A stretch of 36,413 nucleotides of DNA from Candidatus Caccovicinus merdipullorum (lineage in GTDB: Bacteria; Bacillota; Clostridia; Lachnospirales; Lachnospiraceae): positions 1 through 36,413 of the forward strand of contig DVKS01000045.1 of assembly GCA_018715905.1 (NCBI GenBank), read 5' to 3'. Both the position numbers and the translations under genes were made by a program. Of this stretch, positions 7,297-17,230 are shown piece after piece. The notes beneath the pieces are model-generated. The model saw only the letters and a list, made by a program, of their open reading frames with translations, did no database searches and was not told where the DNA came from. Each line of letters opens with the position of its first letter. The stretch's first letter is position 1.

Positions 7297-10226
7297 CGTT
7301 CTGTTCTCCTTTCGGATTTTCTATCTAAATCTGATGGTATTTCCTCATCCGGATACGCTTCATATCCAAAATCTTCATCCAGACCAAAGTCCAGATCAAT
7401 ATCCAGATCCGTATCCAGATCTTCATCCAGCCATCCCTCATCCGACGCTGCCGTCTCATCATAACCATCGGCTCCGTCATATGCTCCGCTTTTCTTTCGG
7501 TAAAAATGAGACACGCCGAAAGCTGCGCCGATGCAGAGAATGCTGGCTCCGCTGAGGATCAGTCCTGCCGTAAGCCCCGGCGGGAAATAAGTCAAAGTCA
7601 CGCTGTGGGCGCCCTGAGGCACATCAAATCCCAGAAATGCATTCAGCACTTTCCGGCCTGTCACAGGGCTTCCGTCCACCAGCACGGTCCATCCCTCATC
7701 ATAAGGAATACTGGTAAACATAGTTCCGGCCTCAGCCGCCTGAACGGTTCCTTCTATTCTGGTATCCTGCCAGCGGGTAACGGTAAGTCCGCCGTCTTTC
7801 AGCGCTTCATAAACTTCACCCAGTGCATCTTCTTCAAACCGGTAAGCCCTTGCGTCCAGAATCTCATCGCCGGAACAGGTAACAAGGACCTCCTGTCCCG
7901 CCGGAAGCCATCCTAACTCCAGGAAATACCCCCTGTTTACATGTTCAAAGGTCCGGCTCTCCTCACCTGTATTTACCGTAACCTCTTCTATGGCCTTATT
8001 GATCACATAAACATAGTATTCCCCATCCCGATCCGGCGTAAAGCGAAAGCTCTGGCTGTTTACTTCTCCCCATGCATCCGTAAGGACCGGACTGCATCCC
8101 AAAAAGGAAGCAAGCTGGTTCTGCACCTCTGCCGGTGTTCCGGAATCCGTATAAAATTCCGATTCCAGCAGTTCCGGAAGCATAAAGCCCAGAGGAAGCG
8201 TATAGGCGTTCTCGTAAAGGTAGGTTTCTCCGGACTCTGCCAGGAAAGTCAGAAGAGAGGACTCATGGGGAATCTCCGAATACAGCGCATACCGCACCGA
8301 CAGAAGGGAATTTACCAGAGGCGTACTCCCTGTAATGCTGTAGGCATTGGTGGAACTCTCACATCCCATCTGCCGGAACCAGTCAGAAAGATCTGCATTG
8401 GCCACCGAAGAAAAAAGAGAAACGGAAGGGAAATTCATCCATGCGCCGTCATTCTTTGTCTTTCTGCTGATCTTTTCCACTCGGTAAAAAGTATTCTTCG
8501 GAATTCCGTTCTCCACAAGTTCACGGACATCATCATTATCCTGGGTGTAAGCGGTGCGGCTGGTGGTAGTCACGCTGGTAACGGTGGTATTGATAGCCGC
8601 CTCCACAGATACCAGACCCAGCGCCAGAAGAACCAGCACATTCCGGTTCACGCCCTTTTGATGCAGGTACATAAGACCTGCATAGAGAGCAAGGAAGAAA
8701 ACAGCCACATAAAATACGATAAAATGAAACGCATCGTCTGTCACCGTCTGCTCCGCGATCAGCACAAAAGCCACAGCGCCCCAGAAAGCCAGGATCCGGT
8801 GTTTCCATGGTATCGAATCCAGCTTCCGGTAAGCATGAAAACACATGGTCAGCAGCAGACAGATATAGATAAAGGACTGCCGGCAGGGAAGACTGTTGGG
8901 ATAGTGGAAGCCGTGCCAGATAAAATTCAGTACATTTACGGAAAAACTAAGGTAGAAAAACAAAAGCAGGCTGCAGGAGACCACCTTCTCCCGCACTGAT
9001 ATCTTCCTGCAGACCAGATAAAGCAGGAAAAATATCAGCACCGCCACGCCGCAGTAAATATTCGGCCAGTGGTCCAGACCGATCTCCACCTCCACATTTC
9101 CCATATGTCTGGAAATCATGTCTATAATGGAAAAATAGGAGGAGAAAGTCTTTGGAAATGTACTGCTTCCGGAAGCCGTAGACTGAAGCGCCATCACCTC
9201 CGGCACCAGAACCGCAGCCGCAAAGCCGCCTGCTCCCAGTGAGCTTAAACAGAACCGCAGGAAAGTTTTTCCGTATTCCTTAAGAGTCTTTCTTTTCTCC
9301 ATGATCAGAAGGGCAATAAAATACAGCACCATATAAATACAGATCATAATGGAGATGTAATAATTCGACAAAATGGACAGGCCCAGACAGATGCAGTACA
9401 TTCCCCACCTTCCCTGCTTCACCAGCCTTTCCAGGCCTAAAAGGATCAGCGGGAAAAGGACGATGCAGTCCAGCCACATAATATTCCAGCTGTAGGCCGC
9501 CATATATCCCGACAGTGCATAAAATATGCCGAAAAAGGCAGCGCCGAAGCTCTGGCAGTTAAAGTGTTTCCTCAGATAATAAGTCTGGCTGAGTCCTGCA
9601 AGCCCGATCTTGATTACAATAAGATACGTCATAAATTCGATGATCAGGCTCTTAGGACAGAGAATCAGAAGCCAGTTAAAGGGACTTGCCAGATAATAGG
9701 CATAGAGAGCGGCAAAATTCACGCCAAGGCCCACATCCCAGCTGTAAAGAAGGCTTCCTCCGTTTTTCAGTTTGTACTGAAACTCGGAAAAAAACGGAGC
9801 GTACTGATGATACATATCCGTCCGCAGAAAGCTTTCTTCCCCAAAGGGAAAAATTCCTCTCTGGATGAATATAATGATCATCACAAGCACCGGAATCAAA
9901 AACGCCGCTGCATAGGCATCTCCCGGCTTGATCAGCCCCTCATCCAGATATCCGGCTTTGCCCATCTGGAATCCGGCCCTCTGTTCCCTTCGATATTTTT
10001 TCTGCCTTTCGCCGGCAGGCAGAAACGACACACGCTTTTTCCCCGGCTGCCGGCGGATTTTCGTGCCGCCGGCGCTCTCCTCTACGGCCGGTTCCGGCTC
10101 CGGCCCCACCACGCTGGTGATCCTCTCATTTCGGTTTTCCATCTGCAATATGGCATCCTCCAATTCCTGGGAAATTGTTTCTATATCCGGAGCTTTCATC
10201 TTCTCTTCCCCTTCATACCTGGTCAT
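7293..10226 (-). CDS. YfhO-family large polytopic membrane protein (putative lipid-linked glycosyltransferase) with Asp-rich C-terminal tail
   Basis: 977 aa, many TM segments, FRTDMYHQYAPFFSEFQYKLKNGGSLLYSWDVGLGVNF motif typical of YfhO; start may be internal MKAPDIE. ATGA overlap with argH. Confidence 0.85.
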   Translation of the reverse strand: MTRYEGEEKMKAPDIETISQELEDAILQMENRNERITSVVGPEPEPAVEESAGGTKIRRQPGKKRVSFLPAGERQKKYRREQRAGFQMGKAGYLDEGLIKPGDAYAAAFLIPVLVMIIIFIQRGIFPFGEESFLRTDMYHQYAPFFSEFQYKLKNGGSLLYSWDVGLGVNFAALYAYYLASPFNWLLILCPKSLIIEFMTYLIVIKIGLAGLSQTYYLRKHFNCQSFGAAFFGIFYALSGYMAAYSWNIMWLDCIVLFPLILLGLERLVKQGRWGMYCICLGLSILSNYYISIMICIYMVLYFIALLIMEKRKTLKEYGKTFLRFCLSSLGAGGFAAAVLVPEVMALQSTASGSSTFPKTFSSYFSIIDMISRHMGNVEVEIGLDHWPNIYCGVAVLIFFLLYLVCRKISVREKVVSCSLLLFFYLSFSVNVLNFIWHGFHYPNSLPCRQSFIYICLLLTMCFHAYRKLDSIPWKHRILAFWGAVAFVLIAEQTVTDDAFHFIVFYVAVFFLALYAGLMYLHQKGVNRNVLVLLALGLVSVEAAINTTVTSVTTTSRTAYTQDNDDVRELVENGIPKNTFYRVEKISRKTKNDGAWMNFPSVSLFSSVANADLSDWFRQMGCESSTNAYSITGSTPLVNSLLSVRYALYSEIPHESSLLTFLAESGETYLYENAYTLPLGFMLPELLESEFYTDSGTPAEVQNQLASFLGCSPVLTDAWGEVNSQSFRFTPDRDGEYYVYVINKAIEEVTVNTGEESRTFEHVNRGYFLELGWLPAGQEVLVTCSGDEILDARAYRFEEDALGEVYEALKDGGLTVTRWQDTRIEGTVQAAEAGTMFTSIPYDEGWTVLVDGSPVTGRKVLNAFLGFDVPQGAHSVTLTYFPPGLTAGLILSGASILCIGAAFGVSHFYRKKSGAYDGADGYDETAASDEGWLDEDLDTDLDIDLDFGLDEDFGYEAYPDEEIPSDLDRKSERRTER

Positions 10227-10714
10227 TCCTTCTTAAAAATCCAGAGTTTGCTGAACACGTAATTTACCACCAGATTCACAGCAGAAACTACCGCCTTTGC
10301 CAGATACAGACCTGCTTCAAAGCTGCCTGCATAAACATTACCCCAGCCCAGGGTATCCACCAGAAGGATCATCAGAACCATGGTCAGAATCCCCGAAAAA
10401 GCTCTGGCTGCAAAAAAACTCCACCACTCCCGCCATAAATAAGATGGCTGGAACTGATAATTCCGAAAGACCACCAGCTTATTTGACACATAGGCAAAGA
10501 TCACTGCCGCCAGCCAGGACAGTGCTGTGGAAATCCGGTAATCCATCTGCACGCTCTCATTAAGAACACCAAAGACACCCCAGTCTACCAGTGTTGTCAG
10601 GATCCCGCAGATCAGATAACTGACGGTTTCATAATTCACGCATTTTTTCCATATTTTATGCAACATTTTCGTACTCCTGCACTTTTCTTCTTCTGCCTTC
10701 ATGTTCCCGGCCAA
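10223..10714 (-). CDS. GtrA-family membrane protein
   Basis: 163 aa, four predicted TM helices, SYLICGILTTLVDWGVF and FSKLWIFK motifs; 4-bp overlap with the YfhO gene. Confidence 0.85.
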   Translation of the reverse strand: MAGNMKAEEEKCRSTKMLHKIWKKCVNYETVSYLICGILTTLVDWGVFGVLNESVQMDYRISTALSWLAAVIFAYVSNKLVVFRNYQFQPSYLWREWWSFFAARAFSGILTMVLMILLVDTLGWGNVYAGSFEAGLYLAKAVVSAVNLVVNYVFSKLWIFKKE

Positions 10715-10783
10715 ACCATGCTGCAGGCCAAAACTTATGAAAGTCTACTCTATTGTATTATACCGCCGCCTAAATGTAAAGCG

Positions 10784-10852
10784 GCCGCCGGCAAAGAATC
10801 CGGCAGTTTCCGCCATTCCGGCGCCTGTCCTGCTGATTTCCCTGCCGGCGGC
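10784..10852. repeat. Inverted repeat GCCGCCGGCA ... TGCCGGCGGC between gtrA and apbE
   Basis: Perfect 10-bp arms (10784-10793 and 10843-10852), 49-nt loop, just past the apbE stop. Confidence 0.6.
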
Positions 10853-10857
10853 TGCCA

Positions 10858-11871
10858 TCAGGATTCAGATATAAGCTCCCTTGCCCCTTCCGAATAGTGG
10901 ATTTCATAATCATCCGTGATAAAATATGCATACACGCCGTCCATGGACTCCGCCAGCTCCATCCCCTTTTCCAGTCCCAGAGAAAAGCAGGAAGTGCTTA
11001 ATGCGTCTCCATCCACCGAAAGCGGAGAAACAATCGTCACAGATAAAAGACCATTCTGATAAGGATATCCATCTTCCGGGTTCAGCAGATGATGATAGTT
11101 TACCCCATCAAGCTCAAAATGTCTCTCATAAACACCGGAAGTTACCACAGAAAGACCGTCGATATTCAGGGCGGCAATGGTTTCATTCCGGTCTGCAAAG
11201 GGCATCTGCAGTCCGATCTTAAAAGGCGTGCCGTCCGGCCTGCTTCCTACACAGAGTACATTTCCGCCCAGATTAATGGTAGCGCTGTTTACACCGTTTT
11301 CCAGAAGATAATCCTTGATCCGGTCTGCAATGTATCCTTTGGCAATCGCGCCCAGATCAATGGCCGTATCCGGTGAATCCAGGATTACCTGGCTGCCCTC
11401 TACATGGACATTCCGGTAATCCACCTTTTGTGCCGCCTCTTTCAAAAGTTCCGGGTCCGGAAGCTTTGCCTGGCCGCTGGTAAAATCCCACAAGGAAGAA
11501 ACCGGCTGAATGGTAATGTCAAAAGCGCCCTCCGTCCGTTCTCCGTACTCCAGTCCTTTCCGGATCAGTTCTGCTGTCTCCTGAGATACTGTGACTGCCG
11601 TTTCGTCCGGGCTCCGGTGATTGATCCGGCTGACCTCACTGGTGTCTATGGTAGTACTCAAAAGTTCCTCGTACTGCCGGCACAGATCCAGGCTCCCCTC
11701 CAGTACCGCTTCATCCTGGCTGTCATAACGGGTTACCGTTACAAAAGTATTCAAAAGGAACGCCGAACGGCTGATGGGATCGGCCGGCGCCTCCGTCCTT
11801 TTGCATCCGGAAAGCGTCCCCGCCGCAAAGATAAGAAACGCCGCCAGCCATCTTCTTCCTGTCATCCTCAT
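10858..11871 (-). CDS. apbE: FAD:protein FMN transferase
   Basis: 337 aa lipoprotein-like N-terminus (GTLSGCKR), DLGAIAKGYIADRI and INLGGNVLCVG motifs, HHLLNPEDGYP. Confidence 0.93.
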   Translation of the reverse strand: MRMTGRRWLAAFLIFAAGTLSGCKRTEAPADPISRSAFLLNTFVTVTRYDSQDEAVLEGSLDLCRQYEELLSTTIDTSEVSRINHRSPDETAVTVSQETAELIRKGLEYGERTEGAFDITIQPVSSLWDFTSGQAKLPDPELLKEAAQKVDYRNVHVEGSQVILDSPDTAIDLGAIAKGYIADRIKDYLLENGVNSATINLGGNVLCVGSRPDGTPFKIGLQMPFADRNETIAALNIDGLSVVTSGVYERHFELDGVNYHHLLNPEDGYPYQNGLLSVTIVSPLSVDGDALSTSCFSLGLEKGMELAESMDGVYAYFITDDYEIHYSEGARELISES

Positions 11872-13232
11872 CCGTTCACACTCCTCATGGTCTTCAAATT
11901 CTCTTTTCTGATGATGCCCTGCATAGTGTACCAGTATGCACCCAGAAGGAAAAGTCCTGCCGTAAGCCAGGCAGATGCATCACACATACACACACCTACA
12001 TAGCTGTTAAGTCTTACTGCAATCACTGCAGCCACAAGACGGCTTGCCAGCTCCACCACACCGCCCATCATGGGCAGAAAGCCATATCCGCATCCCTGCA
12101 GGATATTCCGGAAAATAAAGATCAGGCCCAGCGGAATAAAGAAGAGCACGCAGATATTAATGTAGGTCTGGGCATATCCCATGATCTGATCCAGATTTTC
12201 CGATACGAAAAGCCGGACGCCGAAAGGCGCCGCAAGCACCAGGATAATGCCGCCGATCACCGCATAAGCTGTACTCATAGCCACAGCCGCCCGGACTCCC
12301 TGACGGATCCTTCCCCAGTCGCCTTTGCCGCTGTTCTGGCCTGCGTAGGTAGCCAGCGCCTGTCCCATGGAAGCCAGCGGCTGGGATGCCACACTCTGCA
12401 GCTTTCCCGCCGCAGTATACGCAGCCACAGCAGTGGAGCCAAAAAGGTTCAGGGCTGACTGCATGATGATCGTCCCCGCTGCGGTAATGGAAAACTGCAG
12501 CGCCATAGGGATTCCTATGCTGATCTGGGTTCTTGTATCAACAGAATTGATTCTCCACTGATCCCGCTCCGGATGAAGGAGAGGAACCGCCTTTCCGATA
12601 TAAAGAAGACATAGAATTCCGGAAACTCCTTGGGAAATCACCGTAGCCCAGGCAGCTCCCGCCACGCCCATCTTGAAACAGATCACAAACAGAAGGTCCA
12701 GAACCACATTGCAGGCGGCAGAAAGCGCCAGGAAATATAACGGAACCTTGCTGTTTCCCACACTTCTTAAAAAGCTTGCCAGCAGATTATACAAAACGTT
12801 GGCCCACAGCCCCGCGCAGATGATCCAGATATACCGGTGAGCATCCTCGAAAATATCCGCAGGCGTATTCATAAGCGTTAAAAGTCCCCGCATCCCCGCT
12901 GTACTGACAATCGTCAGAAAAATTGTAATAAGAATCGAAAGGACCGCGCCGTTCCCCACGCTCCGTTTCATTCCCCGTATATCTCCCGCTCCGAATCGCT
13001 GGGAGGTAATAACGGAAAAACCAGAAGTCATTCCCGTCATAAACCCGATAATAAGAAACACGATCGTGCTGGTAGCCCCCACAGCCGCCAGCGCCTGGCT
13101 TCCCACAAATCTTCCCACGATAATGGCATCCACCATATTGTAAAACTGCTGAAGCACATTTCCCGCCACAATGGGCAGAACAAAGCGAAAAATCAGTCCG
13201 GCCGGCCGGCCCCTGGTCATATCCAGTTCCAT
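11868..13232 (-). CDS. MATE-family efflux transporter
   Basis: 454 aa, MTRGRPAGLIFRFVLPIVAGNVLQQFYNMVDAIIVGRFVG; ATGA overlap with apbE. Confidence 0.93.
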   Translation of the reverse strand: MELDMTRGRPAGLIFRFVLPIVAGNVLQQFYNMVDAIIVGRFVGSQALAAVGATSTIVFLIIGFMTGMTSGFSVITSQRFGAGDIRGMKRSVGNGAVLSILITIFLTIVSTAGMRGLLTLMNTPADIFEDAHRYIWIICAGLWANVLYNLLASFLRSVGNSKVPLYFLALSAACNVVLDLLFVICFKMGVAGAAWATVISQGVSGILCLLYIGKAVPLLHPERDQWRINSVDTRTQISIGIPMALQFSITAAGTIIMQSALNLFGSTAVAAYTAAGKLQSVASQPLASMGQALATYAGQNSGKGDWGRIRQGVRAAVAMSTAYAVIGGIILVLAAPFGVRLFVSENLDQIMGYAQTYINICVLFFIPLGLIFIFRNILQGCGYGFLPMMGGVVELASRLVAAVIAVRLNSYVGVCMCDASAWLTAGLFLLGAYWYTMQGIIRKENLKTMRSVNG

Positions 13233-13347
13233 AGATATCTTTCTCCTAAGTATAATTTTTTTGAGATAGCTTTTCCCATCTGCTTTCCTGGTACAGCTAC
13301 AACGCTTATTTTAACATTTCTTTTTAAAAATACAAGCTCTGACATGC

Positions 13348-13381
13348 AAAAAGAGCACCATACTCGATGATGCTCCTTTTT
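13348..13381. terminator. Terminator of the transporter/lyase operon (bidirectional form)
   Basis: AAAAAGAGCACCAT-actcg-ATGATGCTCCTTTTT hairpin with A- and T-tracts. Confidence 0.75.
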
Positions 13382-13431
13382 AATAATGAAATTACCGTTC
13401 CGGCTCGTATCTCCATCCGCGATCGCGTGTT

Positions 13432-14547
13432 CTAAATCCAAAGCATAGGCTGTCTTGATGCAATATTTCTCCGGGCTTCCTCATCCTGCGATTCCTTTGG
13501 AAGTTTGTAATACAAATCCAGCAATTCCTGCCGTCCCATCGTGCATCCGGCCAGAAGCAAAAATCCATGTCTGGCAGGAAATGCGTTAAAATGCATTACA
13601 TCCGGCGGATACGGCCACAATTCCTTATTCAGCAAATAAGGTGTAATAAAATCCAGTGCTCTTGCAATGCTTTTTCCTTCCGGTGATTCATATTCCCACA
13701 AATTATCTTCCGGTACAGATAAAATATGACACAAGGAAACCATATTATCTACCACAAAGATAGAATAATTGTATGGCTTTGTGCGTCCTAATTCCATTGG
13801 AAATGAACCGTTGTCATCTTCCTGTTTCAGCAGACCTTTCTTATAATAGTTTCTGCAGAAATCCACAATCCGCTCATTGTCAGTAAACCTTGCAAAAGCT
13901 GCCGCCTGCACAAAAAAGCAGACTCCGTGATTATTATCTTTATTCATTTCCTGAATTCCATTCGCATCCGTCAGCATCCAGCCCAAATAGCGGGCAAACC
14001 ACTTTTTCAGACCCATATATATTTCATCCGTCATATAGGAAGAATCTTTCAGCCTCTCCACTGCAAAGACTACATCTACCAGATGAAGAGTATCAATAAT
14101 TCCAATCCCCCTGCCTTCACAGATTCCCAAAATAGCCTGCGCATAAGATAAATGAGGCGCCATATAGGTCTTTTCATCCAGGAAAAATTCTTTCAGATGC
14201 TGTATGGCACGCTCCGCGTAACACTCTTCTTTCGTCAGCACATATGCTGATGACAAAAATACAACATTGGTGCGCATCTGCCGCAGAATAATCCGATGAC
14301 CGTTAAAGTTCTCCGGATTTGTCTCACCATCTCGCTGAATATACGGAAGTCCGTCTGGCGTATCCGGATTCGGCCACCAATAATCTCCATTTGAATAATA
14401 ATCATGAATTCCACCGGCACTTCGGCTGCTTCGCACATCCGTTATGTGGAGCACTGGCGCCTTCAATGCCGCCAGTGCTTTCTCCACTATCCAGTCCTGT
14501 TCTCTCCACTCAGGCGCGATTTTATAGCCAACTCCACATTTTACCAT
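13432..14547 (-). CDS. Alginate-lyase-family protein (cytoplasmic, no signal peptide)
   Basis: Likely start ATG 14547 (MVKCGVGYKIAPEW). DYYSNGDYWWPNPDTPDGLPYIQRDGETNPENF and NNHGVCFFVQAAAFARF motifs typical of the PF05426-type alpha/alpha barrel. Confidence 0.8.
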   Translation of the reverse strand: MVKCGVGYKIAPEWREQDWIVEKALAALKAPVLHITDVRSSRSAGGIHDYYSNGDYWWPNPDTPDGLPYIQRDGETNPENFNGHRIILRQMRTNVVFLSSAYVLTKEECYAERAIQHLKEFFLDEKTYMAPHLSYAQAILGICEGRGIGIIDTLHLVDVVFAVERLKDSSYMTDEIYMGLKKWFARYLGWMLTDANGIQEMNKDNNHGVCFFVQAAAFARFTDNERIVDFCRNYYKKGLLKQEDDNGSFPMELGRTKPYNYSIFVVDNMVSLCHILSVPEDNLWEYESPEGKSIARALDFITPYLLNKELWPYPPDVMHFNAFPARHGFLLLAGCTMGRQELLDLYYKLPKESQDEEARRNIASRQPMLWI

Positions 14548-14549
14548 AC

Positions 14550-15542
14550 TTACTCTCTCTCTGATCGATTCAGATCTGATTTGGCACAGTTCAAAAGAGC
14601 TTTCATGTATCCTGTACTGTAAGCCCAGGAAGCACTTTCTCCTCCTACACTTTTTCCCCAAACCGGCACATGATCTACATGCATCATGCCGTCATAATCA
14701 TAACGCACAAACTGCTTCATCAATTCGTACATATCCATGTAGCCATTTTCCAGAAGGGTTTCCTCGAAATAAGGCATTGTACTGCTCACGTTTCTGAAAT
14801 GCACAAGCAGGACTTTCTTATTCTCTACGAAATAACGGATGTCTTCCATCACATTGCCAAACCGTTCCCCACCTTCCAGCCAGCAGCCGATGCACATTTT
14901 CATGCCAAGATACGGGCTGTTGTCGGCAAGTTCAAATGCGTGTTTATAATCTTCTGCAGATGTAATCAGATTGGAAATACCTACAAGACAATCAACCGGC
15001 GGATCATTAGGATGAAGTGCAATCTTAATATTCGCTTCTTCGCACACCGGCAGGGCACGGTCCAGGAAATATTTGAAGTTATCCCACATCTCCTCTTTTG
15101 TGTAAAGACGTCCATGAGAATAGGGCCGTTTCTCCAGTTCCCCGATATCCACAACGCGTCCGATTCCTCCGCTTGTATATTGGCTTACTTTAAACGCAGT
15201 GGTCAATACCTGATTGGGCTCCCAAGTCATATATCCCACACGAATTCCTGCTTTTCCTAAAACCCGGTTGAAATTATTATAAGCTTCAATCGCCTCATCC
15301 CTTCCAGGAAGCCCCAGATGAATTTTATCGTTTTTATACAAGTGTACATTTCCGGCATCCGTCACAGTCAGATCAAATTTGTGAAGCCGTTCCATAAAAC
15401 GCATTACGGAATCATAATCTGTATGCTCATCTCTAAAAATCACATAAACATACTTAACTCCCATTTGTTTTACAAATAATAACTGTTCATCGGTATAATC
15501 CGAATCCACCTTTGACTGTATCTTGATCTTATCTCCCAGCAT
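14550..15542 (-). CDS. Mannonate dehydratase (UxuA)-like TIM-barrel protein
   Basis: IKIALHPNDPPVDCLVGISNLI, LLVHFRNVSS and MHVDHVPVWGKS resemble UxuA signatures. Likely start ATG 15542 (MLGDKIKIQ). Confidence 0.75.
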   Translation of the reverse strand: MLGDKIKIQSKVDSDYTDEQLLFVKQMGVKYVYVIFRDEHTDYDSVMRFMERLHKFDLTVTDAGNVHLYKNDKIHLGLPGRDEAIEAYNNFNRVLGKAGIRVGYMTWEPNQVLTTAFKVSQYTSGGIGRVVDIGELEKRPYSHGRLYTKEEMWDNFKYFLDRALPVCEEANIKIALHPNDPPVDCLVGISNLITSAEDYKHAFELADNSPYLGMKMCIGCWLEGGERFGNVMEDIRYFVENKKVLLVHFRNVSSTMPYFEETLLENGYMDMYELMKQFVRYDYDGMMHVDHVPVWGKSVGGESASWAYSTGYMKALLNCAKSDLNRSERE

Positions 15543-15568
15543 ATCCAATCCCCTTTTTTTGCTCTGTT

Positions 15569-17212
15569 TTATTCTGTCCAGTGTACGGCTTCCGGTGTCC
15601 ACTGCTCCAGACTCACCTCATAAATGCCGCTGTCTTCCAGGCCAGGTGCCGCGAAAGCTTCATAGTACACAACTGCCAGAGGCGTAATCATTACATAATC
15701 CTGAACCAAAGCTTTGGCTGCTTTCTGCAGATTTTCTTTCTTTTCCTCCAAAGTCTTAGCCGATCTTGCCGCAAATAACGGTTCCTCAAATTCCGGAGGT
15801 CTCAGCATAATTCCATGATTTTTGATTCCTTCGGAAGAATAAAGACGAATATAGTTATTTGTAAAGTCCATTTTGCTGGCGCCGCGGTTTGCAATAAATC
15901 CGTCAATGTCATCCTCTGCCTGCATTGCAGCAAGTACAGAGCTGTCAACAGTATTTACTTCTGCTTTAATTCCAATCTGTGCCAAGATAGCCTGGAAGGC
16001 CGTAGCCGTATCGTTATCTGTAGATTTTGTGTAAATTGTAGTTTCAAAGCCATCCGGATAGCCGGCTTCTGCTAACAGCTGCTTTGCAAGATCCAGATCA
16101 TACTCATAAAATTCTGCATCCGGCGAATACGCCCAGGAATCCTTTGTGCAGAAAAGCGGAGTTGCTTCGCCAAGTCCGCCGGACAGCGCATTGGCTACTT
16201 CGTCCCATTGAATTGCATGCATAACAGCCTGCCTTACTCTTAAGTCACCCATGGGGTGCTTGTCACTTTTACTGTTCCAGATGATATGCTTAATGTCTGC
16301 TACGTTGGCATTTCTGGTACCAATACTTTCAAATCCGGCCTGCTTAATGCTGTTGATGATCGCTTCATTTTCAAACTTCATAGCGATTCCCACTTCATTA
16401 TTCAGAAGAGCCGACATCATGGTATTCATATCGGTAATCATGTCAATTTCAAGACGATCTAAATAAGGCTGTCCCTCAATCCGATAGTTTTCATTTTTCG
16501 TGTAGGTGATCTTGTTATCCATAACAAAGGATTCCAGCAGGAACGGCCCGGTTCCGACTGCATGGGTCTGGCACCATTCCTCGCCATTCTTTTCATAAGC
16601 CTCTTTGGAACAGATAAAAATATCTCCAATTACATTATCCCAGTTATTGGCCCACTCACCATACTGAATTTCTACAGTCAAATCATCGACTACTCGCACT
16701 TCTTCCGGCGTACCAATTTCGCTGGCCTTTCCATTGTCAATATACTGCTGAATATTCCATGCAACCGCTTCTGCATCACAGGGCGATCCATCTGTGAAAT
16801 TTACTCCATCTCTCAGTTTAATGGTAAATGTCAGATTTTCTGCGTCTGTAATAAATTCCTCTGCAAGCCATGGATAATAATTTCCTTCCGCATCTGCCCG
16901 TCCCAAGGACTCTAATACCGGCTGTGCGCCAAACCGATCACTGGTAGTAGTAGACTGCGGCATAAAAAAAGTATTTTGTACCTGGGGAATAGCAATTACC
17001 AGGCTGCCTCCCTGCTGAATTGCACCCCCGCTTTCTGTCTCCGCAGATTCATTTTCTGCCGCCTCACTCTGCGCTTCCGTAACTGCTGCCGAACTTGCGC
17101 CTTCTGTGGCAGCTGTGGTATCCGTGCCTCCGCCGCCGGAACAGCCAGCTGTCATTCCCGCCGTTACTGCTGCTGCAAGCGCAAGTGACAAGATCCTCTT
17201 CGTTAACTTCAT
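15569..17212 (-). CDS. ABC transporter substrate-binding lipoprotein, SBP family 5 (peptide/oligosaccharide type)
   Basis: MKLTKRILSLALAAAVTAGMTAGCSGGGG lipobox; LTFTIKLRDGVNFTDGSPCDAEAVAWNI motif. Confidence 0.92.
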   Translation of the reverse strand: MKLTKRILSLALAAAVTAGMTAGCSGGGGTDTTAATEGASSAAVTEAQSEAAENESAETESGGAIQQGGSLVIAIPQVQNTFFMPQSTTTSDRFGAQPVLESLGRADAEGNYYPWLAEEFITDAENLTFTIKLRDGVNFTDGSPCDAEAVAWNIQQYIDNGKASEIGTPEEVRVVDDLTVEIQYGEWANNWDNVIGDIFICSKEAYEKNGEEWCQTHAVGTGPFLLESFVMDNKITYTKNENYRIEGQPYLDRLEIDMITDMNTMMSALLNNEVGIAMKFENEAIINSIKQAGFESIGTRNANVADIKHIIWNSKSDKHPMGDLRVRQAVMHAIQWDEVANALSGGLGEATPLFCTKDSWAYSPDAEFYEYDLDLAKQLLAEAGYPDGFETTIYTKSTDNDTATAFQAILAQIGIKAEVNTVDSSVLAAMQAEDDIDGFIANRGASKMDFTNNYIRLYSSEGIKNHGIMLRPPEFEEPLFAARSAKTLEEKKENLQKAAKALVQDYVMITPLAVVYYEAFAAPGLEDSGIYEVSLEQWTPEAVHWTE

Positions 17213-17230
17213 AATTCTTCCTCCTTTATT

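Noticed and set aside
7360-7440. Possible CRISPR or VNTR-like repeats (ATCCAGATC units)
   Set aside because: Short imperfect units within the YfhO coding frame encoding D-rich sequence; not a CRISPR array.
7941-8999. Long plus-strand ORF (352 aa) antisense to the YfhO gene
   Set aside because: Composition is typical of the reverse complement of a real gene, no recognisable domain and no RBS; the minus-strand protein is clearly coding.
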